Origin: Candidatus Lightella neohaematopini | GTDB lineage: Bacteria; Pseudomonadota; Gammaproteobacteria; Enterobacterales; Enterobacteriaceae | DNA length: 64,000 nt | Direction: 5' to 3' | NCBI GenBank assembly: GCA_025728545.1 | Contig: JAOBJL010000001.1 | Span: 1-64,000, forward strand | Part shown: piece by piece, positions 1 to 8,804 of the stretch | How the letters are laid out: each line of letters begins with the position of its first letter | Position numbering within the stretch: the first letter of the stretch is position 1 | Program-made: the position numbers and the translations under genes | The notes under the pieces: generated by a model | What the model saw: the letters and a program-made list of their open reading frames with translations, nothing else | Databases searched by the model: none | What the model was told of the DNA's origin: nothing

Positions 1-14
1 TTATATAAAAAATA

Positions 15-932
15 TTAATTAGATAACTTTTTTAATAAAATTTTCATATCATCTGGTAGGTAAGCGTACCATACTCTACTACCATTATTAAATGGATAAT
101 TAAATTTTATTTTATAAGAATGTAATGCTTGTCTAATAAATTTTAAATTACTTTCTCTACTCTTAAAAGTATTATTATATTTTAAATCACCTAATATTGG
201 ATGATTAATATACGACATATGTACTCTAATTTGATGAGTTCTACCAGTTTCTAATATTATACGTAAGTAAGTATAATCTTTAAAATATTTTATAACTTTG
301 TAATGAGTGATAGCTAATTTTCCATAATTACATATCTTCATACAAGTTCGATTATGTATATTTCTAGATATTGGTTTAATTATAGATCCATATTTTTTAG
401 TATGTCCATGTACTATTGCTAAGTATTCTTTAGTTATTTCTTTATTTTTTATTAATTGTGTTAATTTATATTGTGTAAATAAGTTTTTTGCTATTACTAA
501 TATACCAGTTGTGTCTTTATCTAATCTATGAACAATACCTACTCTAGGTAAATTAATATTTAATGGATAATGATATAATATAGCATTTAACATTGTATTG
601 TGTTTTTTTTCGTTATTAGAATACATAATAAAATTATTATGTTTATTTATTATTAGTAAATTTTCATCTTCATAAATAATGTTTAATTTAATATTTTTAG
701 GCGTAAAAACATAATTATTAGAAAAATTAATATTAAGCTCTATTTTATCATTAATAAATACTTTTTTACTAGGATCAGATATAATATTACCATTAACTTT
801 TACTAAATTTTTTAATATAAAATATTTTATTTTTGTTCTAGAATATACTTTAATTAATTTTGTAATTACTTTATCTAATCTTTTTCCATTTTGCTCTTTT
901 TTAAGAATGTAAGAAATATTATTTATTTTCAT
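15..932 (-). CDS. rluD: 23S rRNA pseudouridine synthase RluD
   Basis: Makes pseudouridines in helix 69 of 23S rRNA (positions 1911, 1915 and 1917 in E. coli). An N-terminal S4-like RNA-binding domain (about residues 15-75) precedes the RluA-type catalytic domain. The family motif HRLDKDTTG is present at 135-143, with Asp138 as the expected nucleophile, followed by a conserved GRTHQIRVH motif. At 305 residues it is slightly shorter than the 326-residue E. coli protein, mainly at the C-terminus. It is divergent from bamD, the same arrangement as in E. coli, which supports RluD rather than RluA or RluC. ATG start. Confidence 0.95.
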   Translation of the reverse strand: MKINNISYILKKEQNGKRLDKVITKLIKVYSRTKIKYFILKNLVKVNGNIISDPSKKVFINDKIELNINFSNNYVFTPKNIKLNIIYEDENLLIINKHNNFIMYSNNEKKHNTMLNAILYHYPLNINLPRVGIVHRLDKDTTGILVIAKNLFTQYKLTQLIKNKEITKEYLAIVHGHTKKYGSIIKPISRNIHNRTCMKICNYGKLAITHYKVIKYFKDYTYLRIILETGRTHQIRVHMSYINHPILGDLKYNNTFKSRESNLKFIRQALHSYKIKFNYPFNNGSRVWYAYLPDDMKILLKKLSN

Positions 933-956
933 CAGTTAATATTTTAAGGTATGTTT

Positions 957-1550
957 ATGTCTTTATTTAAAAAGTATTATATTTTCATATTATTATTTAT
1001 CAATACTAATGTAACTTTAGCAAAGCAATATGATTATATAAATAACAATATTGAATATAATAAAATTTATAAATATAAAAAAAATGTTAATGAAAAATTA
1101 ATAATTAATAATTTTAATTTAAAAAAATTACATAAGTTATTAACTATCATTGATATATTCATAAAAAAATATTCTAAAATATATGATATTAATAAATTAA
1201 TATACTTAAAAGGGTTAATTTATGTTAAGTTATATCAAGGTAGATTATTTAGCTTAAATAAATATAATTATCAAAATATATTACATGCATTTAAAATTTT
1301 TAATACTTTAAAAAATAATTCAAAATTTAAAAATAATAAGTTATTAAATTATTATTTTCTGTATACTAGAAAGATAATATTAAAAAAAAAGATTAGCATT
1401 ATTAAGTATTATTTTTATCGTCATAATTATATTGCCGTAATTAATAGATCTAACGAAATTATTAATTATATTGATGATAAAAAAATAATAAAAATGATAG
1501 AACCAATAATTAAATATTCTTATTTACAACTTAATATAAGAAATTATTAA
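957..1550 (+). CDS. bamD: Reduced outer-membrane assembly protein BamD
   Basis: Best read as a shrunken BamD (ComL/YfiO), the TPR lipoprotein of the BAM complex that inserts outer-membrane proteins. The middle and C-terminal parts align with E. coli BamD by eye: a TPR-like section with YLKGL near residue 70 and a stretch near 160 matching the E. coli AVVNR region. The position next to divergent rluD matches E. coli. There is a hydrophobic N-terminal segment but no lipobox cysteine, and about 40 residues of the first TPR region and some 20 C-terminal residues are missing (about 197 against 245). The ATG at 957 is preferred over 951 because AAGG at 946-949 is correctly spaced only for it. Family call moderately sure, function uncertain. 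Confidence 0.7.
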   Translation: MSLFKKYYIFILLFINTNVTLAKQYDYINNNIEYNKIYKYKKNVNEKLIINNFNLKKLHKLLTIIDIFIKKYSKIYDINKLIYLKGLIYVKLYQGRLFSLNKYNYQNILHAFKIFNTLKNNSKFKNNKLLNYYFLYTRKIILKKKISIIKYYFYRHNYIAVINRSNEIINYIDDKKIIKMIEPIIKYSYLQLNIRNY

Positions 1551-1551
1551 A

Positions 1552-2565
1552 TTACTTAATTATTCTAGTAGATAAATTATTATATATTTCAAATAATATT
1601 TCGTTAGTAGTATCCCAATTAATACATGGGTCAGTAATAGAAACTCCGTATTTTAAATGTTTAGATGAATTTAATTTTTGATTACCAGAATTTATATTAC
1701 TTTCTAACATAATCCCAATAATATCATGATTATTATTATTATTAATTTGTTTTAGTATAAATCTAGCAACTTTCAGTTGATTTAAATAATTATTATTTGC
1801 ATTACCATGACTACAATCTATTAATAACGCAGTTGGTAAACCTAAATTAGTCATTTTTCGTTTACAGAAATATATATTATCATTATAATAATTTGGTGTC
1901 TTACCCCCCCGTAAAATAATATGACTATTACAATTACCATTAGTATTAACGATATTGATTTTTCCGTGCTGATTAATATTAATAAAACTATGTTTTAATC
2001 TAGATGCCATTATAGCATTTATAGCTTTTGTTATATTACCATCAGTATTATTTTTAAATCCTACTGGTATAGATATACCAGAAACCATTTCTCGATGGAT
2101 TTGAGATTCAACAGTTCTAGCTCCTACTGAACCCCAACTAATTAAATCATTAATATATTGATAATTATTTATAGATAAAATTTCTGTAGCTATTGGTAAT
2201 TCTAATTTTAATAAATGTAATAATAAATTACGAGCTATAAATAGTCCCGATTCTATATCAAAAGATTGATTAATATATGGATCATTAATTAATCCTTTCC
2301 AACCATAAATAGTACGAGATTTTTCTAAATATACTCTCATTACAATGTATAATTTATTAATAAATTTTTTTGATAAAAATTTTAATCTTGTACCATAATC
2401 AATAGCAGATTTTATTTCATGAATTGAGCATGGTCCACATATAATCAATAATCTTGGATCTTTACCATTAATAATATTTATAATAGTTTCTCTAGATTTT
2501 AAAATAAAATTTTTAGTAATTTTATTTATTGGAAGAATTTTTTTAAGTTTGTTTGGGGTAATCAT
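1552..2565 (-). CDS. aroF: DAHP synthase, AroF-type (first chorismate step)
   Basis: Class I 3-deoxy-D-arabino-heptulosonate-7-phosphate synthase, joining PEP and erythrose-4-phosphate. The metal-binding motif GPCSIH (Cys46), GWKGLINDP, ESQIHRE, GFKNNTDG and a C-terminal SITDPCINW motif are visible. Several segments (SFDIESGL, LIDCSHGN, LKYGVSITD) are closer to the tyrosine-sensitive isoenzyme AroF than to AroG or AroH, and E. coli aroF lies close to rplS as here. The protein begins at the equivalent of AroF residue about 18, and no ATG, GTG or TTG lies in frame between this start and the upstream stop. The missing N-terminus is part of the region linked to tyrosine feedback. It converges on bamD with one base between the stops. 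Confidence 0.92.
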   Translation of the reverse strand: MITPNKLKKILPINKITKNFILKSRETIINIINGKDPRLLIICGPCSIHEIKSAIDYGTRLKFLSKKFINKLYIVMRVYLEKSRTIYGWKGLINDPYINQSFDIESGLFIARNLLLHLLKLELPIATEILSINNYQYINDLISWGSVGARTVESQIHREMVSGISIPVGFKNNTDGNITKAINAIMASRLKHSFININQHGKINIVNTNGNCNSHIILRGGKTPNYYNDNIYFCKRKMTNLGLPTALLIDCSHGNANNNYLNQLKVARFILKQINNNNNHDIIGIMLESNINSGNQKLNSSKHLKYGVSITDPCINWDTTNEILFEIYNNLSTRIIK

Positions 2566-2614
2566 ACAGTATCTATATAATATATAACTAAAAGTATAAT
2601 TTTATAAATAAAAA

Positions 2615-2980
2615 TTACTTACCGCTATGTTTTATCTTTTCTTTTATACGAGCAGCTTTTCCAGATAATTTACGTAAATAATATAATTTTGATCTACGTA
2701 CAAAACCGCAACGTTTAACAATTATATCATAAATAATTGGAGAATGTAGTAAAAATATTCGTTCTATATTTTCATTATTAGAATATCTACGTATAGTAAA
2801 CGAAGAGTTTAATCTATTATTATGAATACTAATAACTATTCCTTCAAAAGATTGTATCCTTTTTTTATCTCCTTCTAATATCCACACTTTAACCTGTACT
2901 GTGTCACCAGTTTTAAAGTTAGGAATATCATTTCTAAGATATTTTTTTTCTACCAATTTTATAATATCAATTTTATTCAT
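2615..2980 (-). CDS. rplS: 50S ribosomal protein L19
   Basis: Large-subunit protein at the 30S-50S interface. At 121 residues it is about the family length (115 in E. coli). Recognisable blocks are FKTGDTVQVKVWILEGDK near residue 22 and the basic C-terminal YYLRKLSGKAARIKEKI. It is the last ribosome-related gene of the rpsP-rimM-trmD-rplS operon, kept in E. coli order, with aroF 49 bases downstream on the same strand. Confidence 0.97.
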   Translation of the reverse strand: MNKIDIIKLVEKKYLRNDIPNFKTGDTVQVKVWILEGDKKRIQSFEGIVISIHNNRLNSSFTIRRYSNNENIERIFLLHSPIIYDIIVKRCGFVRRSKLYYLRKLSGKAARIKEKIKHSGK

Positions 2981-3011
2981 AAATAAATATTATCAAAATA
3001 ATTAAATTTAA

Positions 3012-3755
3012 TTACAATATTAAATTATTTTCTTTTTTAAATTCTAGTAGTAATTGTTTTTGTTCGTTAGATAAAGTAATTTTATTTAATAGATCTGGTC
3101 TCCTTAAAAAGGTACGACCAATAGATTGTTTTAACTTCCATTTATTTATTTTATTATGATCACCAGATAATAAAACTTGTGGTACTGACATATTATTTAT
3201 TACTTTAGGTCGTGTATACTGAGGATAACTTAATAATCCGTCATGAAAAGAATTATCTACTAAAGATTCATATCTAATAATATTAGGTAATATTCTACAC
3301 ATTGCATCTATTAGTATCATAGCAGCTAATTCTCCATTACTAATAATATAATCGCCGATAGATAACTCTTCATTAACTTCCTTAATAATTAATCTTTCAT
3401 CTATACCTTTGTAACGTCCACATATTATTATTATGTGTTTATTATCAGATAATCTATTTATATCATTTTGATTTATTTTTTTTCCTTGTGGTGATAAATA
3501 TATAACTCTTGTTTTATTATCAGTATTTTTTTTAGCATAAGAAATAGCCTGATAAACAGGATCAAATTTAATTACCATACTTGATCCACCACCATATGGT
3601 TTATCATCTACTGAATGATAATTATTTTTAGTAAAATTACGAATATTAATATAATTTATTGATAAAACTTTTTTCTTTATAGCTTTCTTTACTATACCAT
3701 ATTCATTAAATGAATTAAATATTTCAGGTATTAAACCAATTATACTTATTAACAT
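3012..3755 (-). CDS. trmD: tRNA (guanine-N1)-methyltransferase TrmD
   Basis: SPOUT-class methyltransferase making m1G37 in tRNAs that read CNN and GNN-type codons, which guards against frameshifting. The trefoil-knot SAM site is visible as YLSPQG (86-91), GRYKGIDERL (113-122) and GDYIISNGELAAM (134-146). At 247 residues it is close to the E. coli 255. It lies between rimM (14 bases upstream) and rplS (31 bases downstream) in the standard operon. Confidence 0.97.
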   Translation of the reverse strand: MLISIIGLIPEIFNSFNEYGIVKKAIKKKVLSINYINIRNFTKNNYHSVDDKPYGGGSSMVIKFDPVYQAISYAKKNTDNKTRVIYLSPQGKKINQNDINRLSDNKHIIIICGRYKGIDERLIIKEVNEELSIGDYIISNGELAAMILIDAMCRILPNIIRYESLVDNSFHDGLLSYPQYTRPKVINNMSVPQVLLSGDHNKINKWKLKQSIGRTFLRRPDLLNKITLSNEQKQLLLEFKKENNLIL

Positions 3756-3769
3756 AAATAATAACTCTA

Positions 3770-4306
3770 TTAGTAATTAGGATCCCAAAGAACAGTTATA
3801 ATTCTGTTTTTTATATCTATTTCTTTTATAATTTCATTTTGTAAATACGGAATAAATCTTTTATAAATATTAAAGTAATCACTAATATTTTTACTAATAA
3901 CTAAAACATCATTCGCTTTGGTTTCTATAATATCAGAAACTACACCTAAAAGATAATTTTTTGTATTCATTACTGTTAAACCAATAATATCTAACCAGTA
4001 ATATTCATTATTATTTAATAACGGTAATTGTTTCTTATCAATAAAAACATAATAATTAGTTAATAATTTAGCATTTTCTTTACTATTAATATTATTAATT
4101 TTTAATATTATATAATTTCTACTAAATTTCCAATAGCTAATTTCTAATTTTTTCCAATTATTATTAATACTTTTAATAAATAGTGGTTGATAAGAAAAAA
4201 TATCTGTTCTTTTCCTTGTAAAAGAATATAATTTTAACCATCCAAATATTCCATAAGTAGATCCTATTTTACCAACTATTACTGGATTATATAACTTATG
4301 TATCAT
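3770..4306 (-). CDS. rimM: Ribosome maturation factor RimM
   Basis: Assists maturation of the 30S head by binding S19. Two parts are seen: an N-terminal RimM domain beginning with the typical GKIGSTYGIFGWLKLYSF and a C-terminal PRC-barrel starting around YYWLDIIGL (about residue 102). At 178 residues it is nearly the E. coli length of 182. Its ATG overlaps the rpsP stop by one base (TAATG), implying translational coupling. Confidence 0.95.
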   Translation of the reverse strand: MIHKLYNPVIVGKIGSTYGIFGWLKLYSFTRKRTDIFSYQPLFIKSINNNWKKLEISYWKFSRNYIILKINNINSKENAKLLTNYYVFIDKKQLPLLNNNEYYWLDIIGLTVMNTKNYLLGVVSDIIETKANDVLVISKNISDYFNIYKRFIPYLQNEIIKEIDIKNRIITVLWDPNY

Positions 4307-4554
4307 TAAAATTGATTACTATAATAATTATTTAATATATATAAAACTCTATTTGATATAGAAGCACCACAAGATTTCCAATATTTTAATCGATCAATAT
4401 TTATATATATTAAGTTATTTTTATTAATTCTTGGATTAAAAAATCCAATACGCTCAATAAAACGACCATCACGAGAATTTCTTATATCAGTAACAACAAC
4501 ATGATAAAATGGTTTATTTTTTATTCCACAACGAGACAATCTAATTCTTATCAT
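4306..4554 (-). CDS. rpsP: 30S ribosomal protein S16
   Basis: Small-subunit protein needed for 30S assembly. It has exactly the 82 residues of the E. coli protein and starts with the conserved MIRIRLSRCGIKNKPFYHVV, followed by DSRDGR-like and IERIGFFNP blocks. It is the first ribosomal gene of the operon and its stop overlaps the rimM start by one base. It lies 38 bases downstream of ffh on the same strand. Confidence 0.97.
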   Translation of the reverse strand: MIRIRLSRCGIKNKPFYHVVVTDIRNSRDGRFIERIGFFNPRINKNNLIYINIDRLKYWKSCGASISNRVLYILNNYYSNQF

Positions 4555-4592
4555 AATTATGACTTACATTAAAATATTTTATTTATAATACA

Positions 4593-5924
4593 TTACTTTC
4601 TATAAAATTTATTTGTAACTAATTTATTCATATTTTTTAATATTCTAAAAAAATTATTATTCTTTACTTTTTTTACTGTTTTTTGAACTAAAAAAAATTG
4701 TTTCAATAATATATTAATGTCTTGAATACTAACACCAGATCCTTTAGATATACGTTTTTTATGTGAACTCTTTATTATAAATGGACTATTTCTTTCTATA
4801 TTAGTCATTGAATTTATTACAGCTTCTGTTTTAATTAAAAATTTATTATCAATTTGATTAATACCATATTTAATATTACCAAATATATTAGTGATACCAG
4901 GTATTTTATTTAAAATACCATTTATACCACTAATTCTATTAATTCTTTTTAGTTGTTTTAAAAAGTCAGATAAATTAAAATCATTATCAATTTTACTATT
5001 TTTCTTACTTAAATCATAACTAATACTATTTAATGATGATGTATTTACTGTACCTAATATTCTATCTATTATCTTATTTGGATTAAATAATTCTATTTCA
5101 TTAATTTTTTCTCCAGTACTAATAAATTTTATCGGGCTATTTATTATATGTTTTAGTGATAATATAGCACCACCTTTAGCATCACTATCCATTTTAGTTA
5201 TCATAATACTATCAATCAATAGATGATTATTTATATTTTTAGCTACATTAACAATATCTTGACCTATAGTAATATCTGTAACCAACATAATTTCATTTAA
5301 TTCTAACAAACTACTTATCTCTTTTATATTGTCTATATAATCATTACTGTAAATTTTACCAGCAGTATCAACTAATAACATATCATATTTTTTTGATTTA
5401 AAATAAACTAATACTTGTTTAATAATATCTATTGAATCAAAACAGTTATTTATTAGTAGATAATCTATATTAACTAACTTAGATAATAATTTTAATTGAG
5501 TAAATGCAGCAGGTCTATAGATATCAATAGACGTAATCAGTACTTTCTTACCTGTATCTTGTATTAGTTTACCTATTTTAACAAGATTAGTAGTTTTTCC
5601 TGATCCTGGAGCTCCAATTAATAACATAGATTTTAATTTATTTATTAATGATATTTTAGTGCTATTTTTTATAGTATTAACTAATTCTTGATGTATAACA
5701 TTAATAAATTGTTCACTATTAGTAAAACTAATATTATTATTTTCCTTAATTCTAAGTTTTATTCTATTAATAATATCATCTACTACTAATAATGATACGT
5801 CTGATTCAAGAAGAGTAATTTTTATTTTTTTTATTGAATCACTAATGTTATATTTAGATAATAAACTTTTATTACTAATACTATTAATTATTTTACCTAA
5901 TTTATTTGATAAATTATTGAACAT
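4593..5924 (-). CDS. ffh: Signal recognition particle protein Ffh
   Basis: GTPase of the SRP that pairs with 4.5S RNA and delivers nascent membrane proteins to FtsY. The order is an N domain, a G domain with P-loop GAPGSGKTT (104-112), DTAGK (186-190) and TKMD (243-246), then an M domain from about 310. The RNA-binding SGSGVSIQDINILLKQF block is intact. The M domain is poor in methionine: the E. coli finger-loop and C-terminal methionines are mostly replaced by Ile, Phe, Val and Asn. At 443 residues the length is normal (453 in E. coli). It heads the ffh-rpsP-rimM-trmD-rplS order. Confidence 0.96.
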   Translation of the reverse strand: MFNNLSNKLGKIINSISNKSLLSKYNISDSIKKIKITLLESDVSLLVVDDIINRIKLRIKENNNISFTNSEQFINVIHQELVNTIKNSTKISLINKLKSMLLIGAPGSGKTTNLVKIGKLIQDTGKKVLITSIDIYRPAAFTQLKLLSKLVNIDYLLINNCFDSIDIIKQVLVYFKSKKYDMLLVDTAGKIYSNDYIDNIKEISSLLELNEIMLVTDITIGQDIVNVAKNINNHLLIDSIMITKMDSDAKGGAILSLKHIINSPIKFISTGEKINEIELFNPNKIIDRILGTVNTSSLNSISYDLSKKNSKIDNDFNLSDFLKQLKRINRISGINGILNKIPGITNIFGNIKYGINQIDNKFLIKTEAVINSMTNIERNSPFIIKSSHKKRISKGSGVSIQDINILLKQFFLVQKTVKKVKNNNFFRILKNMNKLVTNKFYRK

Positions 5925-6061
5925 ATATTATTTTAAATATTTAAAATTCTTTGTAATACAATACACTAATCACCAATATATTAATATAATAAAAATATTT
6001 ATTAAAGTAATTTTTAGTAAAGCTAATTCTATTCTACAATTAATAAACTAAAAATTATCTC

Positions 6062-7156
6062 TTATTCACATAAAATACATCTTTTTATAAAACCTCCTCC
6101 TAAACAATATTCTGATAAATAAAATACTATTGATTGTCCTGGAGTTACTGCTAATACTGATTCATAAAGATATACTAAAAGGTTATTTTTTTTTGGTATT
6201 ACTAAACATTTTACGTCTTTATGTTGATAACGTACTTTTGCAGTACATTGCAATGGTTTATATAATTTTTTCTGATTAATCCAATTAACTTGATTAACAA
6301 TTATTATATTTGACATTAATTTCTTATCTTTATGATCTTGAGTAACTATTAATACATTATTTATAATATCTTTATTAACAACATACCAAGGCTTATTAAG
6401 CATACCAGAAATACCACCTATACCTATACCTTTACGTTGGCCAATAGTATAGTATATTAATCCATTATGATTACCTAAAATTTCACCGCTAACAGATTTA
6501 ATTCTTCCAGGTTTAGATTTTAAATATCTACTAATAAAGTTACTAAATTTTTTTTTACCTATAAAACATATACCAGTAGAATCTTTTTTATTTGCATTAG
6601 ATAAATTAATTTTATTAGCAATACTCCTAACTTGAAATTTTGTTAAGTTTCCAACAGGAAATAAAACTTTTCTTAATATATCATTATTTATAGTATACAA
6701 AAAGTAACTCTGATCTTTATTTTTATCAATACCTCTTAATAGAGAGTAATTATTATTAGTAATAACTGAACGAGCGTAATGACCAGTTGCAATATAATCA
6801 GCTCCTAATTCTTTTAAAGCAAAATTAAGAAAAACTTTAAATTTTATCTCCTTATTACATAAAATATCAGGATTAGGAGTATAACCAAGTTTATAGTAAA
6901 CTAAACATAACTTAAATACATTTTCCCAATATTCATAGGAAAAATTAACAATATTTAGTTTAATATTTAATGTTTTACATACTACTTCTGTATCATATAA
7001 GTCTTGAGCAGAAGTACAGTTATATACAGTATCATCATCTTCCCAATTTTTCATAAATAAACCTTCAACATAATACCCTTTTTGTTGTAGTAACCAAGCG
7101 GAAACAGAAGAATCAACACCACCAGATAATCCAATAATAACCTTTTTTTTATTCAT
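6062..7156 (-). CDS. mnmA: tRNA 2-thiouridylase MnmA
   Basis: Thiolates U34 of tRNA-Lys, -Glu and -Gln, using sulfur relayed from a cysteine desulfurase. The PP-loop motif SGGVDSS (11-17) and the two catalytic cysteines, Cys100 in NPDILCNKEIKF and Cys197 in TGICFIG, are all present. At 364 residues it is nearly the E. coli 368. It starts only 24 bases after the 3' end of tRNA-Val on the same strand, so the two are probably co-transcribed and the tRNA is released by RNase processing. Confidence 0.97.
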   Translation of the reverse strand: MNKKKVIIGLSGGVDSSVSAWLLQQKGYYVEGLFMKNWEDDDTVYNCTSAQDLYDTEVVCKTLNIKLNIVNFSYEYWENVFKLCLVYYKLGYTPNPDILCNKEIKFKVFLNFALKELGADYIATGHYARSVITNNNYSLLRGIDKNKDQSYFLYTINNDILRKVLFPVGNLTKFQVRSIANKINLSNANKKDSTGICFIGKKKFSNFISRYLKSKPGRIKSVSGEILGNHNGLIYYTIGQRKGIGIGGISGMLNKPWYVVNKDIINNVLIVTQDHKDKKLMSNIIIVNQVNWINQKKLYKPLQCTAKVRYQHKDVKCLVIPKKNNLLVYLYESVLAVTPGQSIVFYLSEYCLGGGFIKRCILCE

Positions 7157-7180
7157 AAAACATTAAATTTATAAAATAAA

Positions 7181-7253
7181 TAGGTGATGGCGGAATCGAA
7201 CCGTCGACCTCCTCCTTGTAAGAGAGGTGCTCTACCAACTGAGCTAATCACCT
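7181..7253 (-). tRNA. valT: tRNA-Val (anticodon UAC)
   Basis: A 73-nt cloverleaf on the minus strand: acceptor AGGTGAT/ATCACCT, D arm GCTC/GAGC, anticodon stem CCTCT/GGAGG with loop CTTACAA (anticodon TAC), T loop TTCGATT, discriminator A. CCA is not encoded. The T stem GACGG/CCGCC contains one A-C mismatch at its second pair. In E. coli valine tRNA genes also lie beside gltX, as here. Confidence 0.95.
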
Positions 7254-7269
7254 TAAAATATTAATATTA

Positions 7270-7298
7270 ATAGTATATTTAACTATTATTTTAGTCAA
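7270..7298 (-). promoter_or_regulatory. Sigma70-type promoter for tRNA-Val and mnmA
   Basis: Reading the minus strand, TTGACT (7298-7293) is separated by exactly 17 bases from TACTAT (7275-7270), placing the start site about 10 bases before the tRNA. The -35 matches consensus at five of six positions in a region with almost no G or C, making it the clearest promoter in the window. Confidence 0.6.
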
Positions 7299-7389
7299 TA
7301 TATTAATTAATAATAAATTACTAGTTGAATTACTATTAATTATAATATATCGTTATAATTTTATTTAATAATCATAATAATTAATATTA

Positions 7390-8799
7390 ATGAGTATTAT
7401 AACAAGATTTTCTCCTAGCCCAACTGGTTATCTGCATATAGGAAGTATTCGTACTGCCTTATATTCTTGGTTATTTGCTCGTCACAAAAATGGTAAATTT
7501 ATTTTACGTATAGAGGATACTGATTTAGTCAGATCAAATAAAGAGCATTATAAACAACACATAATGGATAGTATGACTTGGTTAGGTATAAATTGGGATA
7601 ATATTCCTTATTGTCAAACTAGTAGATTAAATAGGTATTACTCTGTAATTGATTACATGTTAAAAAATAATATTGCTTATAAATGTTTTTGTTCAAGTAA
7701 TAGACTAAATAAATTAAGGGAGTTGCAAGTAGTTAATAAAATTAAACCTAAATATGATGGTCATTGTAGAAATATAAAACATACTAATAATAGTAGTAAT
7801 AATTACGTAGTAAGATTTCGTAATCCTGATAGTGGTTATGTTATTTTTAAAGATTTAGTAAGGGGAAAAATATTATTTAATAATAATGAAATAGATGATC
7901 TAATAATATTACGTGCAAATAATATACCAACGTATAATTTTTGCTCTGTAATTGATGATTATGATATGGGTATTACTCATATTATTAGAGGAGAAGAACA
8001 TATTAGTAATACTCCACGTCAGATAAATATATTAAAATCGTTAGGAATGAATTTACCTAATTATGCTCATCTATCTATACTATTAGATAGTAATGGAAAA
8101 AAATTATCTAAACGTAATAAATCCACAAATATTATGTATTACTATAATATTGGTATTTTAAAAGAAGCTTTAATTAATTATATAATAAGATTAGGTTGGT
8201 CATACGGCAATAAAGAAATATTCAATTTAGAAGAAGTGGTAAATTTATTTAGTTTAAATAAAATTAATAAGTCTCCTAGTAAGTTTGATATTAATAAGTT
8301 ATTATGGTATAATGGCTATTATATGAAAAATTTACCGATTAATTATATTACTAATAATTTTATTAATTATGTAAAATTTCTAAATTTAAATTTTAGTGAA
8401 CATGTCAAGATAAAGGATTTATTAAAATTAACTGTATCAAGATGTAATACAATGAAAGAAATTATTGATAAATATCAATATCTATACAATAATAATATTG
8501 ATTTAAGTTTACGTTGTTTAGATAATTTTAATATTAGTAATAAAATGGTTTTTATAAATGTATTTAAAAATTTTATATTAAGTTTAAAAAAAATTAGTAA
8601 TTGGAGTATTTGTAAAATTCAAGAAATTTTAAATCAAATTCCTTTAGATAAGGAAAATAAAAAAACTTTTTATCAATTACTAAGATTCTTAATAACTAAT
8701 AGTATCTCTTCACCACCATTAAGTCAGGTAATTTATATTATTGGAAAATTTAATGTTATTAATAGAATAAGAAATTTTTTTATAGTAATGAAAAGATAA
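7390..8799 (+). CDS. gltX: Glutamyl-tRNA synthetase
   Basis: Class I synthetase charging tRNA-Glu. The HIGH signature is HIGS (16-19) after FSPSPTGYL and the KMSKS equivalent is KKLSKR (237-242). The zinc-binding insert has Cys99, Cys101 and Cys126, but the fourth E. coli ligand (His127 there) is Asn128 here, with His125 and His131 nearby. At 469 residues it is full length (471 in E. coli). It is divergent from tRNA-Val and convergent with nupC, five bases between stops. A TATAAT at 7354-7359 could be a -10 element but has no good -35. Confidence 0.96.
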   Translation: MSIITRFSPSPTGYLHIGSIRTALYSWLFARHKNGKFILRIEDTDLVRSNKEHYKQHIMDSMTWLGINWDNIPYCQTSRLNRYYSVIDYMLKNNIAYKCFCSSNRLNKLRELQVVNKIKPKYDGHCRNIKHTNNSSNNYVVRFRNPDSGYVIFKDLVRGKILFNNNEIDDLIILRANNIPTYNFCSVIDDYDMGITHIIRGEEHISNTPRQINILKSLGMNLPNYAHLSILLDSNGKKLSKRNKSTNIMYYYNIGILKEALINYIIRLGWSYGNKEIFNLEEVVNLFSLNKINKSPSKFDINKLLWYNGYYMKNLPINYITNNFINYVKFLNLNFSEHVKIKDLLKLTVSRCNTMKEIIDKYQYLYNNNIDLSLRCLDNFNISNKMVFINVFKNFILSLKKISNWSICKIQEILNQIPLDKENKKTFYQLLRFLITNSISSPPLSQVIYIIGKFNVINRIRNFFIVMKR

Positions 8800-8804
8800 T
8801 GTCT

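Noticed and set aside
951..956. bamD start at the ATG at 951
   Set aside because: The AAGG ribosome binding site at 946-949 would be only one base away; it fits the ATG at 957.
5845..6051. 68-codon plus-strand ORF across the ffh start
   Set aside because: Antisense to the ffh N-terminus with no family resemblance; Ile/Leu-rich composition is that of random AT-rich frames.
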